DNA of 64,000 nt, taken from contig NC_056001.1 in NCBI RefSeq assembly GCF_018446385.1, forward strand, positions 9,418,672-9,482,671. Direction: 5' to 3'. Shown one piece after another: positions 11,045-23,016 of this stretch (within the stretch, counting starts at the first letter, position 1; every line of letters begins with the position of its first letter). The position numbers and the translations under genes are program-made. The stretch comes from Zingiber officinale (Eukaryota; Streptophyta; Magnoliopsida; Zingiberales; Zingiberaceae). The notes below the pieces were generated by a model. That model was not told the origin of the DNA. It was given only the letters and a program-made list of their open reading frames with translations, and did no database searches.

Positions 11045-12520
11045 CTATTCTACCCAACACATTCCTATTTGCCTTCTAAGTGCACTGAACTCAAGTTCAG
11101 GTAAGGGTTTTGTGAAAATGTCAGCTAGGTTTGATTTGGACTCAACATAGCTAAGTACAATTTCACCCTTAGCTACATGATCCCTTACAAAATAGTGTTT
11201 TACCTCTATGTGTTTGGTCCTAGAGTGATGAATTGGATTTTTAGTTAAATTAATTGAACTCACATTATCAATTAAAATTTTTGTATTTTTGTATTCTAGC
11301 TGATAGTCTTTTAGTGTATGCATCATCCATAAAAGTTGGGAAGCACATTCTCCTAGGGCTATGTATTCAACTTCAATAGTGGATAGAGCAACACAGTGTT
11401 GCTTTCGGCTTGACCAACTTACTAGGCACTGACCTAGAATTTGGCATCTACCACTTGTGCTTTTTCTATCTAATTTGCATTTGGCATAGTCTGAATCAGA
11501 ATAGCCAAAAAGGTCAAGGGTGCAAGTTCTAGGGTACCAAAGTCCCACATTTAGGGTGCCCTTAATGTACCTAAGTATCCTTTTAACATATGTTAGGTGT
11601 GACTCTTTTGCACAGGATTGATATCTTGCGCACATACCTACTACAAATAAAATATCAGGTCGACTTGCAGTTAGGTAGAGTAGGCTACCTATTATACTTC
11701 TATAGTACTTTGGCTCTACTGGTCTTCCTTCTGAGTCAGAATCAATGTTGCTATTTGTTGCCATTGGAGTGTTTATAATTTTTGAGTTTTCCATGCCAAA
11801 TTTTTTAATTAGTTCTTTAGCATATTTGGTTTGATAAATATAGATTCCATCTTTAGTTTGTTTAATTTGTAAGCCTAATAAAAAATTGAGTTCCCCCACC
11901 AAATTCATCTCAAATTCATTTTTCATTAAATTAACAAATTCTTTTAAAAGTTTAGTGTTGGTTAAGCCAAAAATTATGTCGTCAACATAGATTTGGGCAA
12001 TAAAAATATCTTTTTCTATGGTTTTGACAAATAGGGTCTGATCTATTTGACCTTGGTTAAAGCCCTTGGATATTAAGTAATTAGATAACCGTTCATACCA
12101 TGCCTTAGGTGCTTGTTTTAGTCCATATAAGACATTTTTTAGTCTAAATACATGGTTTGGATGATCTAAGTCCTCAAAACCTGGGGGTTGACCTACATAT
12201 ACCTCTTCCTTAATAAATCCATTCAAAAAGGATGACTTGACATCCATTTGGTATAATCTAAATCCTTTATGTGCTGCATAAGCCAGCAGCATCCTAATGG
12301 ATTCGAGTCTAGCTACTGGTGCATAGGTTTCGTCATAATCTAAACCTTCAACCTGACTGAAACCTTTGACTACTAGTCTGACCTTGTTTCTAACTATTTC
12401 ACCCTGATCATCCAATTTGTTCCTAAATACCCATTTGATGTCAATTATGGACTTATCTACGGGTTTAGGTACAAGTTCCCAGACTTGGTTTATATCAAAT
12501 TGAGCTAACTCTTCCTGCAT
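11045..12520 (-). CDS. Copia reverse transcriptase/RNase H of element A
   Basis: A 491-codon open frame covers nearly all of a Copia RT and RNase H. RT begins within the first 20 residues (WELVPKP), has [11 protein letters not shown] with the first catalytic Asp near residue 93, [12 protein letters not shown] near 131, and the YVDD box at 178-181. RNase H follows: [17 protein letters not shown] near 350, LVSWSSRKQ, then [13 protein letters not shown]. It ends MCWVE. The frame opens at an internal Met. Just upstream (12521-12736) the same frame continues through stops, including PD-stop-IIAMQEE, where the family has Trp, so this is the longest surviving part of a broken polyprotein. It would act in cytoplasmic particles to copy element RNA; activity is unlikely now. 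Confidence 0.85.
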   Translation of the reverse strand: MQEELAQFDINQVWELVPKPVDKSIIDIKWVFRNKLDDQGEIVRNKVRLVVKGFSQVEGLDYDETYAPVARLESIRMLLAYAAHKGFRLYQMDVKSSFLNGFIKEEVYVGQPPGFEDLDHPNHVFRLKNVLYGLKQAPKAWYERLSNYLISKGFNQGQIDQTLFVKTIEKDIFIAQIYVDDIIFGLTNTKLLKEFVNLMKNEFEMNLVGELNFLLGLQIKQTKDGIYIYQTKYAKELIKKFGMENSKIINTPMATNSNIDSDSEGRPVEPKYYRSIIGSLLYLTASRPDILFVVGMCARYQSCAKESHLTYVKRILRYIKGTLNVGLWYPRTCTLDLFGYSDSDYAKCKLDRKSTSGRCQILGQCLVSWSSRKQHCVALSTIEVEYIALGECASQLLWMMHTLKDYQLEYKNTKILIDNVSSINLTKNPIHHSRTKHIEVKHYFVRDHVAKGEIVLSYVESKSNLADIFTKPLPELEFSALRRQIGMCWVE

Positions 12521-12736
12521 AGCAATGATCTAATCTGGGTTAGGTAGGGCTTCCTCTATAGTCTTAGGCTCAATTTTAGAAATGAGGGCAATCTGGCTCA
12601 AGTTTCTATAAGAAGACCTAGTTCTAACTCCTAGGTTTGGGTCACCCAAAATTTGGTCAGGTGGGTGACTAGTACTTATTCTTGTTGGTCTTATATATGT
12701 GTTAGGAGTTAGTTCCTCTGGTTTACTAATGTTAGG

Positions 12737-13565
12737 TTAAATTTCATCGTCTTCTGTAATTTTTGGATTGATGTCAGGGTTTTCATTTATATTAGGTAGG
12801 TTATTGTCTTCATCAAAGATTACATTAGTTGTTTTTTCAACTTTTAAAGTATTTTGGTTATATACCCTAAAGGCCCTAATAGTTGAGGAGTATCCTAAAA
12901 AGATTCCTTGCTTTGATTTGGGTGTAAATTTTCCTAAGTAATCTTTAGTGTTTAAAATATGAACTTTACATCCAAGTACTTTTAAATAGTTTAAGTTTGG
13001 AATTTTATTATAATATATTTCATAAGGGGTTTTATTATGAAGTTTGTTAATTATAATTCGATTTTGAATGTAGTTTGCCATGTTTATTGCTTCCGCCCAA
13101 AATTGATGACTTAAGTTATACTCGCTTAACATGGTTCTAGCGGCCTCTTGTAGGGTTCTATTTTTCCGTTCCACTAGATCGTTCTGTTGAGGAGTTCTAG
13201 GGCATGAAAATTGATGTTTGTATCCATTAATCTTATAAAATTGGGTAAACCTTTGATTTTCAAATTCACCTCCATGATCACTTCTTATTCTTTTAGTTTT
13301 GGTGTCTTTTTCATTTTCTATTAACTTGCAGAAATTATTAAAAATTTCAAAGGCTTCATCCTTTGTCTTTAGAAATTTTACCCAAGTGAACCTAGAGTAA
13401 TCATCAATTATGACTAAGCAGTATTGGTTCTTACTTAGTGATTTGGCTCCATGTGAATCAAATAGGTCTAAATGTAGGAGCTCAAGTAAGGAATCAGTTC
13501 TATCTAGGTTGGTTGACTTGTGGGTTGATTTGGTTTGCTTACCTTGTTGGCAAGCTTGGCAAACT
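12737..13565 (-). pseudogene. Copia integrase of element A
   Basis: One open frame runs from the paired-cysteine motif CQACQQGKQT near 13550 to a stop before 12737. The DDE core is visible: LHLDLFDS, then RSDHGGEF, then PQQNDLVERKNR. All three acidic catalytic residues are present. The frame then goes into the C-terminal region (KVLGCKVHILN, GIFLGYSS) and an acidic linker. It is joined to the pre-integrase segment by a frameshift near 13555, and a stop separates it from the RT frame. An upstream GTG in the core could be mistaken for the start; this is part of a polyprotein and has no start of its own. Confidence 0.8.
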
Positions 13566-14033
13566 GTATTTTCTAAGTTTCTTATTTTTGGGTAGCCCTC
13601 TAACTAAGCCATTTTGACTCATTTTTGAAATGAGTTTGACATGAGTGTGACCCAGTTGTCTGTGCCACAGGGTGGTTTCCTCTTGTTGTGTCAAGAGGCA
13701 CTTTATTGATGATTTGGGTAGATTAATTGTGTAGATGTTATTCTTCCTACATCCCTTAAGTATGACTTCGGGGTTATCAATATTTTTAACTAAACACCTA
13801 GACTTATTAAAAATAACTAGGTAGCCACTATCACACAATTGATTTATACTTAGTAAATTAAAGTTAAAATTTTCAATTAATAAAACATTTCGAATAATAA
13901 AATCGGAATTAAGTTCGATATTACCTTTTCCGATTACCTTAAGTTTACCGTCGTTGTCGAATGCAACTGATCCTAGGTTCTTGTATTTGAGCTTAGTGAA
14001 CTTCAATCTATCTCCAGTCATTGTCTGGAGCAT
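13539..14033 (-). pseudogene. Copia protease end and GAG-pre-integrase of element A
   Basis: The 164-codon frame starts in the remains of the aspartic protease (TMTGDRLKF, where the family has an HMTG motif after the active site). It continues as GKGKV-like VIGKGNIEL and LLSINQLCDSGY, then the pre-integrase LWHRQLGHTHVKLISKMSQ with the histidines of the HHCC zinc site. The catalytic DSG/DTG upstream of 14033 is not recognisable, because the sequence goes into stops and then the minisatellite. Near 13555 the frame shifts; the integrase goes on in another frame. Confidence 0.75.
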
Positions 14034-14204
14034 CCACTATCCAACATCCATTGATTCAATTTCTACACATAAGGTATTTGAATTAGATTTATTTCGATGG
14101 ATCAACAGATAGTTTGATTGAAATAAACTCTCTAATTCTCCATCTTACACATTCTATATTAACAATCAGTTATGTCTATGAGTGATTGTGAGATGGTTGA
14201 ATTT

Positions 14205-16030
14205 AACAATTGATTTAATTTTTGAAAATTTTAAGTTGATTAAATTTTTGAAAAATATTTTAAGTTGATTAAATTTTTGAAAAATATTTTAAGTTAATTA
14301 AATTTTTGTAAAATGTTTTAAGTTAATTAAGTTTTTGAAAAATGTTGTAAGTTAATTAAATTTTTGAAAAAATATTTTAAGTTAATTAAATTTTTGAAAA
14401 ATGTTTTAAGTTAATTAAATTTTTGAAAAATGTTTTAAGTTAATTAAAATTTTGAAAAATATTTTATGTTAATTAAATTTTTGAAAAATATTTTAAGTTG
14501 ATTAAATTTTGAAAAATATTTTAAGTTGATTAAATTTTAAAAATATTTTAAGTTGATTAAATTTTTGAAAAATATTTAAGTTAGTTAAATTTTTGAAAAA
14601 TATTTTAAGTTGATTAAATGTTGAAAAATATTTTAAGTTGATTAAATTTTGAAAAATATTTTAAATTAATTAATTTTTGAAAAATATTTTAAGTTAATTA
14701 AGTTTTGAAAAATGTTTTAAGTTAATTAAATTTTTGAAAAATGTTTTAAGTTAGTTAAATTTTTGAAAAATATTTTAAGTTAATTAAAATTTTGAAACAA
14801 ATTTTAAGTTAATCAAATTTTTGAAAAATGTTTTAATTTAATTTAATTTTTGAAAAATGTTTAAGTTAATTTAATATTTGAAAAATGTTTAAGTTAATTT
14901 AATTTTTGAAAAAATATTTTAAGTTAATTAAATTTTTGAAAAATATTTTAAGTTAATTTAATTTTTGAAAAATATTTTAAGTTGATTAAATTTTTGAAAA
15001 ATATTTAAGTTAATTAATTTTTTGAAAAATATTTTAAGTTGATTAAATTTTAAAAATATTTAAGTTGATTAAATTTTGAAAAATATTTAAGCTAATTAAT
15101 TTTTGAAAAATATTTTAAGTTAATTAATTTTTGAAAAATATTTTAAGTTGATTAAATTTTAAAAATATTTAAGTTGATTAAATTTTGAAAAATATTTAAG
15201 TTAATTAATTTTTTTAAAAATATTTTAAGTTAATTAAATTTTTGAAAAATATTTTAAGTTAATTAAATTTTTGAAAAATATTTTAAGTTAATTAAATTTT
15301 TGAAAAATGTTTTAAGTTAATTTAATTTTTGAAAAATGTTTAAGTTAATTTAATTTTTGAAAAATGTTTAAGTTTATTTAATTTTTGAAAAATATTTATG
15401 TTAATTTAATTTTTGAAAAAATATTTTAAGTTAATTAAATTTTTGAAAAATATTTTAATTTGATTAAATTTTTATAAAATATTTAAGTTAATTAAATTTT
15501 TGAAAAATATTTTAAGTTGATTAAATTTTGAAAAATATTTTAAGTTGATTAAATTTTAAAAAATATTTAAGTTGATTAAATTTTGGAAAATATTTAAGTT
15601 AATTAATTTTTGAAAAATATTTTAGTTAATTAATTTTTGGAAAATATTTTAGTTAATTAATTTTTGAAAAATATTTTAGTTAATTAAATTTTGGAAAATA
15701 CTTTAATTTGATTAAATTTTAAAAAATATTTAAGTTGATTAAATTTATGAAAAATATTTAAGTTAATTATATTTTTGAAAAATATTTTAAGTTGATTAAA
15801 TTTTAAAAAATATTTAAGTTGATTAAATTTTGAAAAATCTTTAAGTTAATTATTTTTTGAAAAATATTTTAATATTTTAAGTTTATTAATTTTTGAAAAA
15901 TAATTTAAGTTAATTAATTTTTGAAATATATTTTAGTTAATTAATTTTTGAAAAAAGATTTTAGTTCATTAATTTTTGAAAAAATATTTTAAGTTGATTA
16001 ATTTTTGAAAAAATATTTTTAGTTGATTAA
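14205..16030 (-). repeat. AT-rich minisatellite, 28-32-bp unit, inside element A
   Basis: About 60 imperfect copies of a unit that on the plus strand reads ttttgaaaaatatttt then aagttaattaaa. Units vary by short indels (27-32 bp) and a few substitutions (aagttaatt / aagttgatt; aatattt / aatgttt). The array lies between gag and the protease and contains no ORF. The TTAATTAA steps put stops in all minus-strand frames, so it must have grown after, or outside, the translated part of the polyprotein. Copy count is estimated by eye. Confidence 0.9.
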
Positions 16031-16860
16031 ATTTTAATTTAGAATTTGAATTTTAATTCGAATTTCGAATTTGAATCTTAATTTAATTTTAATTACGAAT
16101 TTTGAAATTTTATTCGAATTTCGAATTTGAATCGAAATTTAATTTGATTACGAATTTTAATATAGAATTTCTAATTTTAATTTGAATTTGAATCTAAATT
16201 TAATTTTCTTTTAATTTCTATTCCTTAGTTATCTCAACTGATCTAAATTTTTAATCAGGTAATCCTATAATTTTTGTGAGATGAATTAGGTTCAATTTTA
16301 GGGTTTGATTAACTTTGTGTTAGATTTAGGTTTAGCTTTGGGTTCAACAAATAGACGTTGTTTGGATAAACTTCTGGGCTATGGTGAGTCACAAGGACAT
16401 CATTAAAGTAATCATGCCTTTGAGGTTTTCCAAATAGTCCTACCCATTGAACTTAGTACAAAACCTTGGTCTAACTGGTTAGGATCCATAAAAGGTAGCT
16501 TCGGTGAGTTCCACTTAGCCAAATGCACCAGGTCGAAGCCATATCTTCCTAGACATGCGATGACTAAGTTTCCCCAACGTACTATCATCCAATACTTCAC
16601 CAGTATCGTGAGTCAAGTTAAACCTAGCCTAGTTTAATCTAACCTTAATTACCCTTCCGGGTAGTCTACTTTTTGTTACCCTTGTCGGGTGGATTATGTT
16701 TGGAGGTGCCAGCTATTCTGGAGCCTTCCCTTGGATTTTTAAGATTTTATTTGAATTTGATCTTAATTTAAATTTAATTTAATTTGGATTTTGATTTAAT
16801 TTGAATTTTAATTTAAGTTTAATTTTAATCTTAATTTTATTTTATTTTTAATTTAGTTTT
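16031..16860 (-). other. AT-palindromic DNA flanking a short unrecognised segment
   Basis: 16031-16210 and 16740-16860 consist of degenerate AATTCGAATT / AATTTAAATT repeats. The segment between them (16211-16735) has normal composition and is open on the minus strand for short stretches (62 codons at 16412-16600), with no domain I recognise. By position it would sit between gag and protease of element A. Confidence 0.5.
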
Positions 16861-16875
16861 ATTTTTATTATTTTT

Positions 16876-18478
16876 CTTCTAGCTCCCCCTGGATCATAGC
16901 CTCGATATGGTTTATCGAGGTAATGTATTTGATCCTTAGGGACCCAATATTGACCAAGTCCAACTTGATTAACCAGGTTGGATTTGGGTACCCATGCTTG
17001 GACTGATTTATCATTTTTGTCTATTTACTAAGGATAGGTAAGATCTATATTTTCTTTTAGTTTTATAACCTAGCCCAGTTTTGTTGTAAACGACTCTTTT
17101 TGTCCCAAGAATTAGGTCAAGCTTCTTGGAGCCAAAAGAGAACCATTCTAATGTATTTTTTAAATCCTTAACCTGAGTTTTCAGACTGGAGTTTTCTTCC
17201 TCAAGTTTTTTAACTCGAGTTGAACTTCCAATCTGAACTGGGCCAGGTAAGGTCTTGGGGTTAGTCACTTCTTTAAGGACTGCTACTTCCTTTAGAAGTG
17301 ACTTGACCTTTAGGTTTGACTTAGCTAATTTGTGTAGTAAGTAATTAACTAAATTGTTAAGTCGAGGAACACTTACAGCGCAGTCAGGCCCTTCGGAAAC
17401 GGATACAGATCCGTGGCTTCGTTCGGACTCGGCTTCTGACTCGTTCTCGCTCTCGGACAATTCAATCTGGTCCCGGGCCATCAGCGCAAGTAGACTCGTC
17501 TGATTGAGTTCATCGTCGGTGTCTTCTTCTGAGGATTCTTCCCAAGTTGCTTTCAGCACCTTCCTTTTCTTTTGCTTCTTTGCTTTCTTTTGGTTTGGGC
17601 AGTTGGCCTTGATGTGCCCTTTCTAGTTGCACCCATAGCAGATCACCTCGAACTTGACTCTTGAGCTGGGTTGACCTTCCTTGGATTGTACTCTTTCTTT
17701 AGGTCTCTCTTGTTGAAGCCCTTCTTCTTCTTGTAGAGTTTCTTTACAAGATTTACTAGTTCGGTTGTTAATTCATCATCTTCATTATCTAAGTCGGGTT
17801 TGACTTCCGATTCCGGTTCAGTTCTTCGCCGTGATTTTGGTTCTCGTGTTCGACTGGTACCTGCAACCAAAGCAACACCCTTCTCGGTTGGCTGTGTATT
17901 AATCTGTTCATGCAATTCAAACTTTTGTAAGCATCTACCATTGATGCCCACAATGTACTCTTTGGAAACGAGTTTAGTGCGTGCCATATAATGTCTTGGT
18001 TCTCGACTTTTTGCCCAATTGCATGGAGGGCGTTGAGAACGTATTGTATACGCGCGTGGAGTTGACTTGTCGTCTCTCCTTCCTGTATTTTTAGATTATA
18101 TAGTTTATTGAATAGAAGATCTCTTTTACTGACCTTGGTGTCGGAGGTGCCCTCGTGGAGTTCGATCAACTTCTCCCAAAGCTCTTTTGCGTTGGAGAAC
18201 GGTCCAACTCTGTTGAGCTCCTCCTTGGTCAGTCCGCACTGGAGGGTGCAGGTCGCTCTAGCATCAGCTTCCACCTTCTTGATTAGAGTCGGTTCCCATT
18301 TTTCGCAGGGTGTCGGCTTGCCGTCTTCATCGGTTGGTAGTTGTATTCTAGTCTTGATAATCATCCAAGTATCAAACTGGATCTTCAGGTAAGTTTCCAT
18401 TCGTCCCTTCCAGTACCCGAAGTCTTCTCCGGAGAAGTGTGGGTGACAAACGGTGCTGAAACCCTCTTGTTGGGCCAT
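16876..18478 (-). pseudogene. Copia gag of element A
   Basis: The gag starts at ATG 18478 (MAQQEGF). A DUF4219/UBN2 region follows (FGYWKGRMETYL; NAKELWEKLIELHEG). The frame then shifts twice (near 17950 and 17640). The second segment is basic and ends near the zinc knuckle CYGCN-stop-KGHIKANC (about 17585-17640), in which one codon is TAG. The third segment (17011-17559) has an acidic serine-rich part and a coiled coil (VKKLEEENSSLKTQVKDLK). After its stop a frame with WVPKSNLVNQVGLGQYWVPK (16876-16998) continues towards the protease, a linker also seen in simpler form at the end of the B gag. Gag packages element RNA. This copy is broken. Confidence 0.8.
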
Positions 18479-18720
18479 TTGTTAAATATGCAAAACAAAA
18501 ATAGTAGAAATGTCCCAAGACTATGTCTTGGATTAGCAGTGCAGGAAATAAGGTCAAGAAATAACGAACTCGAGTGGTGTTGCACCAGCCTCGAGCAAAG
18601 ACCGATTCGAAAAGAAATAATTAGAATATAGCTATTAAGCTAATTCTAATTGACTCTGTAAAACTGAAAATACCACGAAAAATTACGTGATTGGTGGTTG
18701 CACCAGATCAACGTGACCCC

Positions 18721-18732
18721 ACTCTGATACCA
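18721..18732 (-). other. Primer-binding site of element A
   Basis: The minus strand reads TGGTATCAGAGT two bases inside the 5' LTR. This is complementary to the 3' end of initiator methionine tRNA, the usual primer for Copia elements. Confidence 0.85.
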
Positions 18733-18734
18733 AT

Positions 18735-19401
18735 TGTTGGATCAAAAGCGCTAGAGGGGGGGTGAATAGCGCTCGTGGCTTTCACTTTTCGTTTCAAAAA
18801 TCTTACGAATAACGCAGTGGAAATAAATAAAATAATAAACACACCAAAGACTCCAAGATTTACTTGGTTCGGAGTCTGTGACGACTCCTACTCCAAGGCC
18901 CGCGATCGTTGATCGCTTTCTGTGGGCAACAACTATAAGTTCGTAAATCTTTACAAACAGGTGAGTATAGATTTAAGCTTGAAAGAAAAGTTATACCGAC
19001 AAACTACAAAAGATGAAAATGATTGCCGATTGTCGGAGCAGCAGAGTGTAGTCGAAGGCTTCGGAGCAGCACACCAGATCACAAGTTCTTCTGTTCGAGT
19101 TGTTTTTTCGGCTGCTTCTGAGGCTCCTTTTTATAGCTTCTGTGAAGATGATCCAGATCCCCAGGCTTCGGGATCATGCTTGACTCGAGGCAGATCGGTC
19201 GACCGATCCCTGCATTCGGTCGACCGATCAGACGGTCTTCTCCCATCCGATCCGCTCGCTTCGCTTCGATCTGATCAAGTCTCATCCTCAGTTCGGTCGA
19301 CCGATCCCCTTGTTCGATCGATCGATCAGCTCCTTTGACCCGATCAATCTAGCCTGATCCAGTTGACGCTGATCCTTGGTTCGGTCGACCGATCCCCTGG
19401 T
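18735..19401 (-). mobile_element. 5' LTR of element A, inner part (LTR 3' end)
   Basis: It matches 8324 to about 9068 of the 3' LTR, including the TATA box (19126-19135) and the CGGTCGACCG boxes, which are fewer here (one unit of a local triplication is present where the 3' LTR has three). It stops at gatcccctggt, where the Gypsy LTR begins. The other part resumes at 27119. Confidence 0.85.
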
Positions 19402-21694
19402 TGTGACGACCCGCCTTCTACTAACTAGGCTGTAAGGCCGGACCGTCACAATATGCTGTGCTACACTATATCCATGACCATCACTAAGTCTAGGTGCGGA
19501 AAACTGTACCAAATTAAACCTTTGCTATACTAATACCATTTCTTTATTCTACATGTGCTAAGGGATGCAATCTAAGGTATACATGGCATATCCTGCATCC
19601 CCTATGGTCAAGGAGCTGAGTTACAGGGTTTCCTGGTCGAAACCCAGCTTCCCAATCGATTCAGACTCAACTCAATCGATTGCAAGCTGTTGGATCGATC
19701 CATGGATCGATTCAGATGGCTACTGTGCTCGGGTTAATATTCTAGATCGATCAGCTGATCGATCCAGACTGGCCAATCGATCCATTGATCGATTCCAGGG
19801 CTCTCTGTTCGTGGGAGCGATTTCCTCGATCGATCGAACGATCGATCCCCAACTCTCTGTTCGCGACAGAATGCGATTGGATCGATCGGCTGATCGATCC
19901 AGGACCTTACTGTTTGCGGAACCAGGCTCCCAATCGATCCACTGATCGATTGAGGGCCCCCAATCGATCCACTGATCGATTGGGGTTTTTGATTTCGTAT
20001 CAGAAGTCTGATTTTAGCACTGTTTCGTGCCAAACTCACCTACAAGCTTTCTACAATAGCTGGGAACATACTAATAACACATAACTAGGATTATGAGCAT
20101 AAGCACTAACAATCTAAACAAGTCTTTCATGATTCAAGGCATTAAAATAACTAGAAATGCGGAAATAACATTATGTAAAATCTAAAGTCTTAGTTTGCTA
20201 ATTTCTCCAAGATCTTCATTCCAGGTTCCTTCCACACACATCTTCATCGCATTGACCTCCAGCCTCCACTAGTTCATCTTTCCTTTACCTTTATCTACAG
20301 TATAAGGAAAAGAGTATCTGTAAGCTTGAGAGCTTAGTAAGAAACCATCTACCTCACAAAACATGCATACGATGCAATTTATGATTTGAAAACATGCTAT
20401 TTGAAAGATACGCTGAACAGATGAGAGCATGGCATGGTATCATACACATGGAAACCAAAAATTGATCATGGAACTATCACATGTATCAATGATGAACTAA
20501 GCTGAAGCATGAACTGAGCTAAAACTAAGACTAAGCTAGAACTGAGTTTAAACTGTATACACCACTGATTTGTGAGTTTTGAAAACTATTTATCATAGAT
20601 AGATGAAAATACATAATCATGCTGCTGATGGGACCGGCAACTGTACTTGCTATGCGCGCATCCCTAACTAGACCCGGGTTTGCAAGTCCCAAATTTAGTA
20701 GGGTTTACTAGGTTATCTAAACCTAGGGACGACTGTGGGAGCCCAACCTAATGGATATCTAATCCAGTACAGTGCCACTGCTAAAATAAAATACTAATTA
20801 TAGCTGAGTTCTTCTTATATTGCTATTTCCAGGTTATCTGAACCTATCTGAACCTATCTGAACCTAGAGCTAGGTTATCTGAACCTAGAGGCGATTGTGG
20901 GAGCCCACCCATTGGACCGTAGTCCTATAAAAACTGTAATAAAACTGGACATGCTATAAAAATGTTTCTATTACATTTACTGAGCTATTATAATGCCTAA
21001 GTTGCATTTTTAAATGAGCTGCACCTACTATCGAGCACTTGGTGTGCGCTATTGCTCACCCTATGTGCCCAAAAATCCATATACTACTAAACTAAAACAT
21101 GAAATCATACGAAAGCTACTTATACTGTAGGTGAGGGGTTTCTTACTTCCTGCGCTAGATTTCCTTACGATCTGATCGCTAGATTTCCGGTGGAGAAGAT
21201 CCCTTCAGCGATCTCCTTGCGTCTACGTGTTCCTCTTGTAGTGGAGAGCGTCCTCGTACCGGAGTTATCGTCGGAAGGTGCTCTTGGAACCCTTGGAATG
21301 GAACCCTAGTCTTCCTTGTGGTTGGCGCCGAGAGATGAGGGAGAAGGGAGGTTCGGCGGGATTAGGGTGAGGAGAAGAGGTAAGTCACGATAAAAATAAA
21401 ACTCCTCACTTAATTCCCTATTTATAATAAGGAATTAATTCACCCAACTTTAACTTAAATAAAATTGTTTCCCTTTCCTTTCAGCATGACCCTGCTGGGT
21501 TCTCCTGGTTACTAGAGTTCACCTTAAGTCATAGGACCCAATAGGTCTCGGGTTCAATCCCCGCATAGGTTATTCTACGATTCTATTTATTTTTGCTACT
21601 TCCGTTACTCTAAAAATTCCATAAAAATATCCTAAAATTCCAGAAAAATCATAGAATATTTCTAAAATAATTTTGAGAATTTCCGGGCATTACA
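19402..21694 (-). mobile_element. 3' LTR of Gypsy E
   Basis: Plus-strand limits are TGTGACGACCC and GGGCATTACA; sense is TGTAATGCCC to GGTCGTCACA. TATA box TATAAATAGGG on the minus strand at 21416-21426. Seven palindromic boxes built on GATCGATC lie at 19640-19990, downstream of the TATA box in sense direction, so they would be in the transcript. Near 21530-21575 is a tRNA-like B box (GGGTTCAATCCCC on the plus strand). The polypurine tract (minus strand GTATGGGGGAT) abuts at 21695-21705. Confidence 0.85.
19640..19990. repeat. Palindromic GATCGATC boxes in the Gypsy E LTR
   Basis: Units have two arms around a spacer of about 4 nt. For example CAATCGATC + CACT + GATCGATTG (twice, 19930-19985) and TGGATCGATC + GGCT + GATCGATCCA (near 19877-19900). 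The outer bases differ between units but stay complementary within a unit. The truncated right LTR carries the same set (26810-27120). Confidence 0.9.
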
Positions 21695-21729
21695 ATCCCC
21701 CATACCTTATAAAAAGTTCATCCTCGAAC

Positions 21730-23016
21730 TTAGAATAATTCTGGGTACTTCTGTCTCATACTAGCTTCTGTCTCCCACGTTGCCCCTTCTGTGGTGTGAT
21801 TTTGCCAAATAACTTTTATTAATGGTACCTCCTTGTTCCGCAATTTCCTAACTGCTCGGTCTATTATCTGAATAGGCCGACTATCACAGCTGAGGTTTTC
21901 GCGGACTGGTACCGTCTGGGGCTCAATCACCTGGGTGGCATCTGGGATATGCTTCTTCAGCATAAAGACATGAAATACATTATGGATGGCTGACATCTCC
22001 TATGGTAGCTCTAGCTCATATGCTACCTTGCCAACTTTTCTAGTGATAAGGTATGGTCCCACATATCTGGGACTTAGTTTTCCCTTCTTCCCAAAACGCA
22101 TTACTCCCTTCATGGGAGCTACTCTGAGGAACACTGAATCCCCAACTGAAAACTCTAATGGTCTGCGCCGTGTATCAGCATAGCTTTTCTGGTGGCTCTG
22201 AGCTGTCTCTATCCTCTGGCGGATCTGCTGTATAGCTGCTGTGGTATCTGCTACTAGATCTGTCTGAAGTTCCAGTTCTTTCTGTTCACCACTCTCATAC
22301 CAGCAGATTGGAGATCTACACCTCCGCCCATAGAGAGCCTCGTAAGGTGCCATACTGATAGTGGCCTGATAGTTATTGTTGTATGCAAATTCTGCTAAAC
22401 TCAGATATTTGCACCAACTTCCCTTGAAGTCTAGGGCACATGCGCGGAGCATGTCTTCGAGTACCTGATTTACTCGCTCCATCTGACCATCTGTCTGAGG
22501 ATGGAATGCTGTGCTAAATTTTAACTTAGTGCCCAATGCTGACTGTACACACTCCCAGAAGTGTGATGTGAATCGGCTGTCTCTGTCTGAAATAATGGTC
22601 CGTGAGACTCCATGTAGTCTGACGATCTCCTTGAGATACAACTGAGCTAGCTATTCCATGGAGTAGGATATCCTGATACCTAAGAAGTGAGCTGATTTAG
22701 TTAACCTGTCAACTATTACCCAGATGGTATCAAAACCATTTGTGGTTCTGGGTAGTCCCACTATAAAATCCATAGAAATGTCTTCCCACTTCCATTCTGG
22801 GATCTGGATAGACTGTAGAACTCCTCCTGGTCTCTGCTGTTCCACCTTGACCCTCTGACAGGTCAGACAGGTGCTAACATATCTAGCGACGTCTCTTTTC
22901 ATCCCGGGCCACCAAAAACGTTTCTTTAGATCTTGGTACATCTTGGTGGAACCTGGATGCATCGCATAAGGAGTCCTGTGAGCCTCGTCTAAAATCTTCC
23001 TCTTTAGTTCCTCCTA
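21730..23016 (-). pseudogene. Gypsy E integrase and chromodomain
   Basis: All segments are in one frame, divided by stops at 23014, 22651 and 22000. The zinc-binding N-terminus is seen as MHPGSTKMYQDLKKRFWWP with CLTCQ. The core has DFIVGLP, SDRDSRFTSHFW and a Glu in QMERVNQVLEDML. The C-terminus has LSPRYVGPYLITRKVG, a GPY module. After the stop at 22000 comes HNVFHVFMLKK and a chromodomain-like tail (IIDRAVRKLRNKEVPLIKV to TWETEASMRQKYPELF). Chromodomains of this class are thought to direct integration to silent chromatin. The stops are TAG in places where Gln is expected, so the copy is dead but little decayed. Confidence 0.9.
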
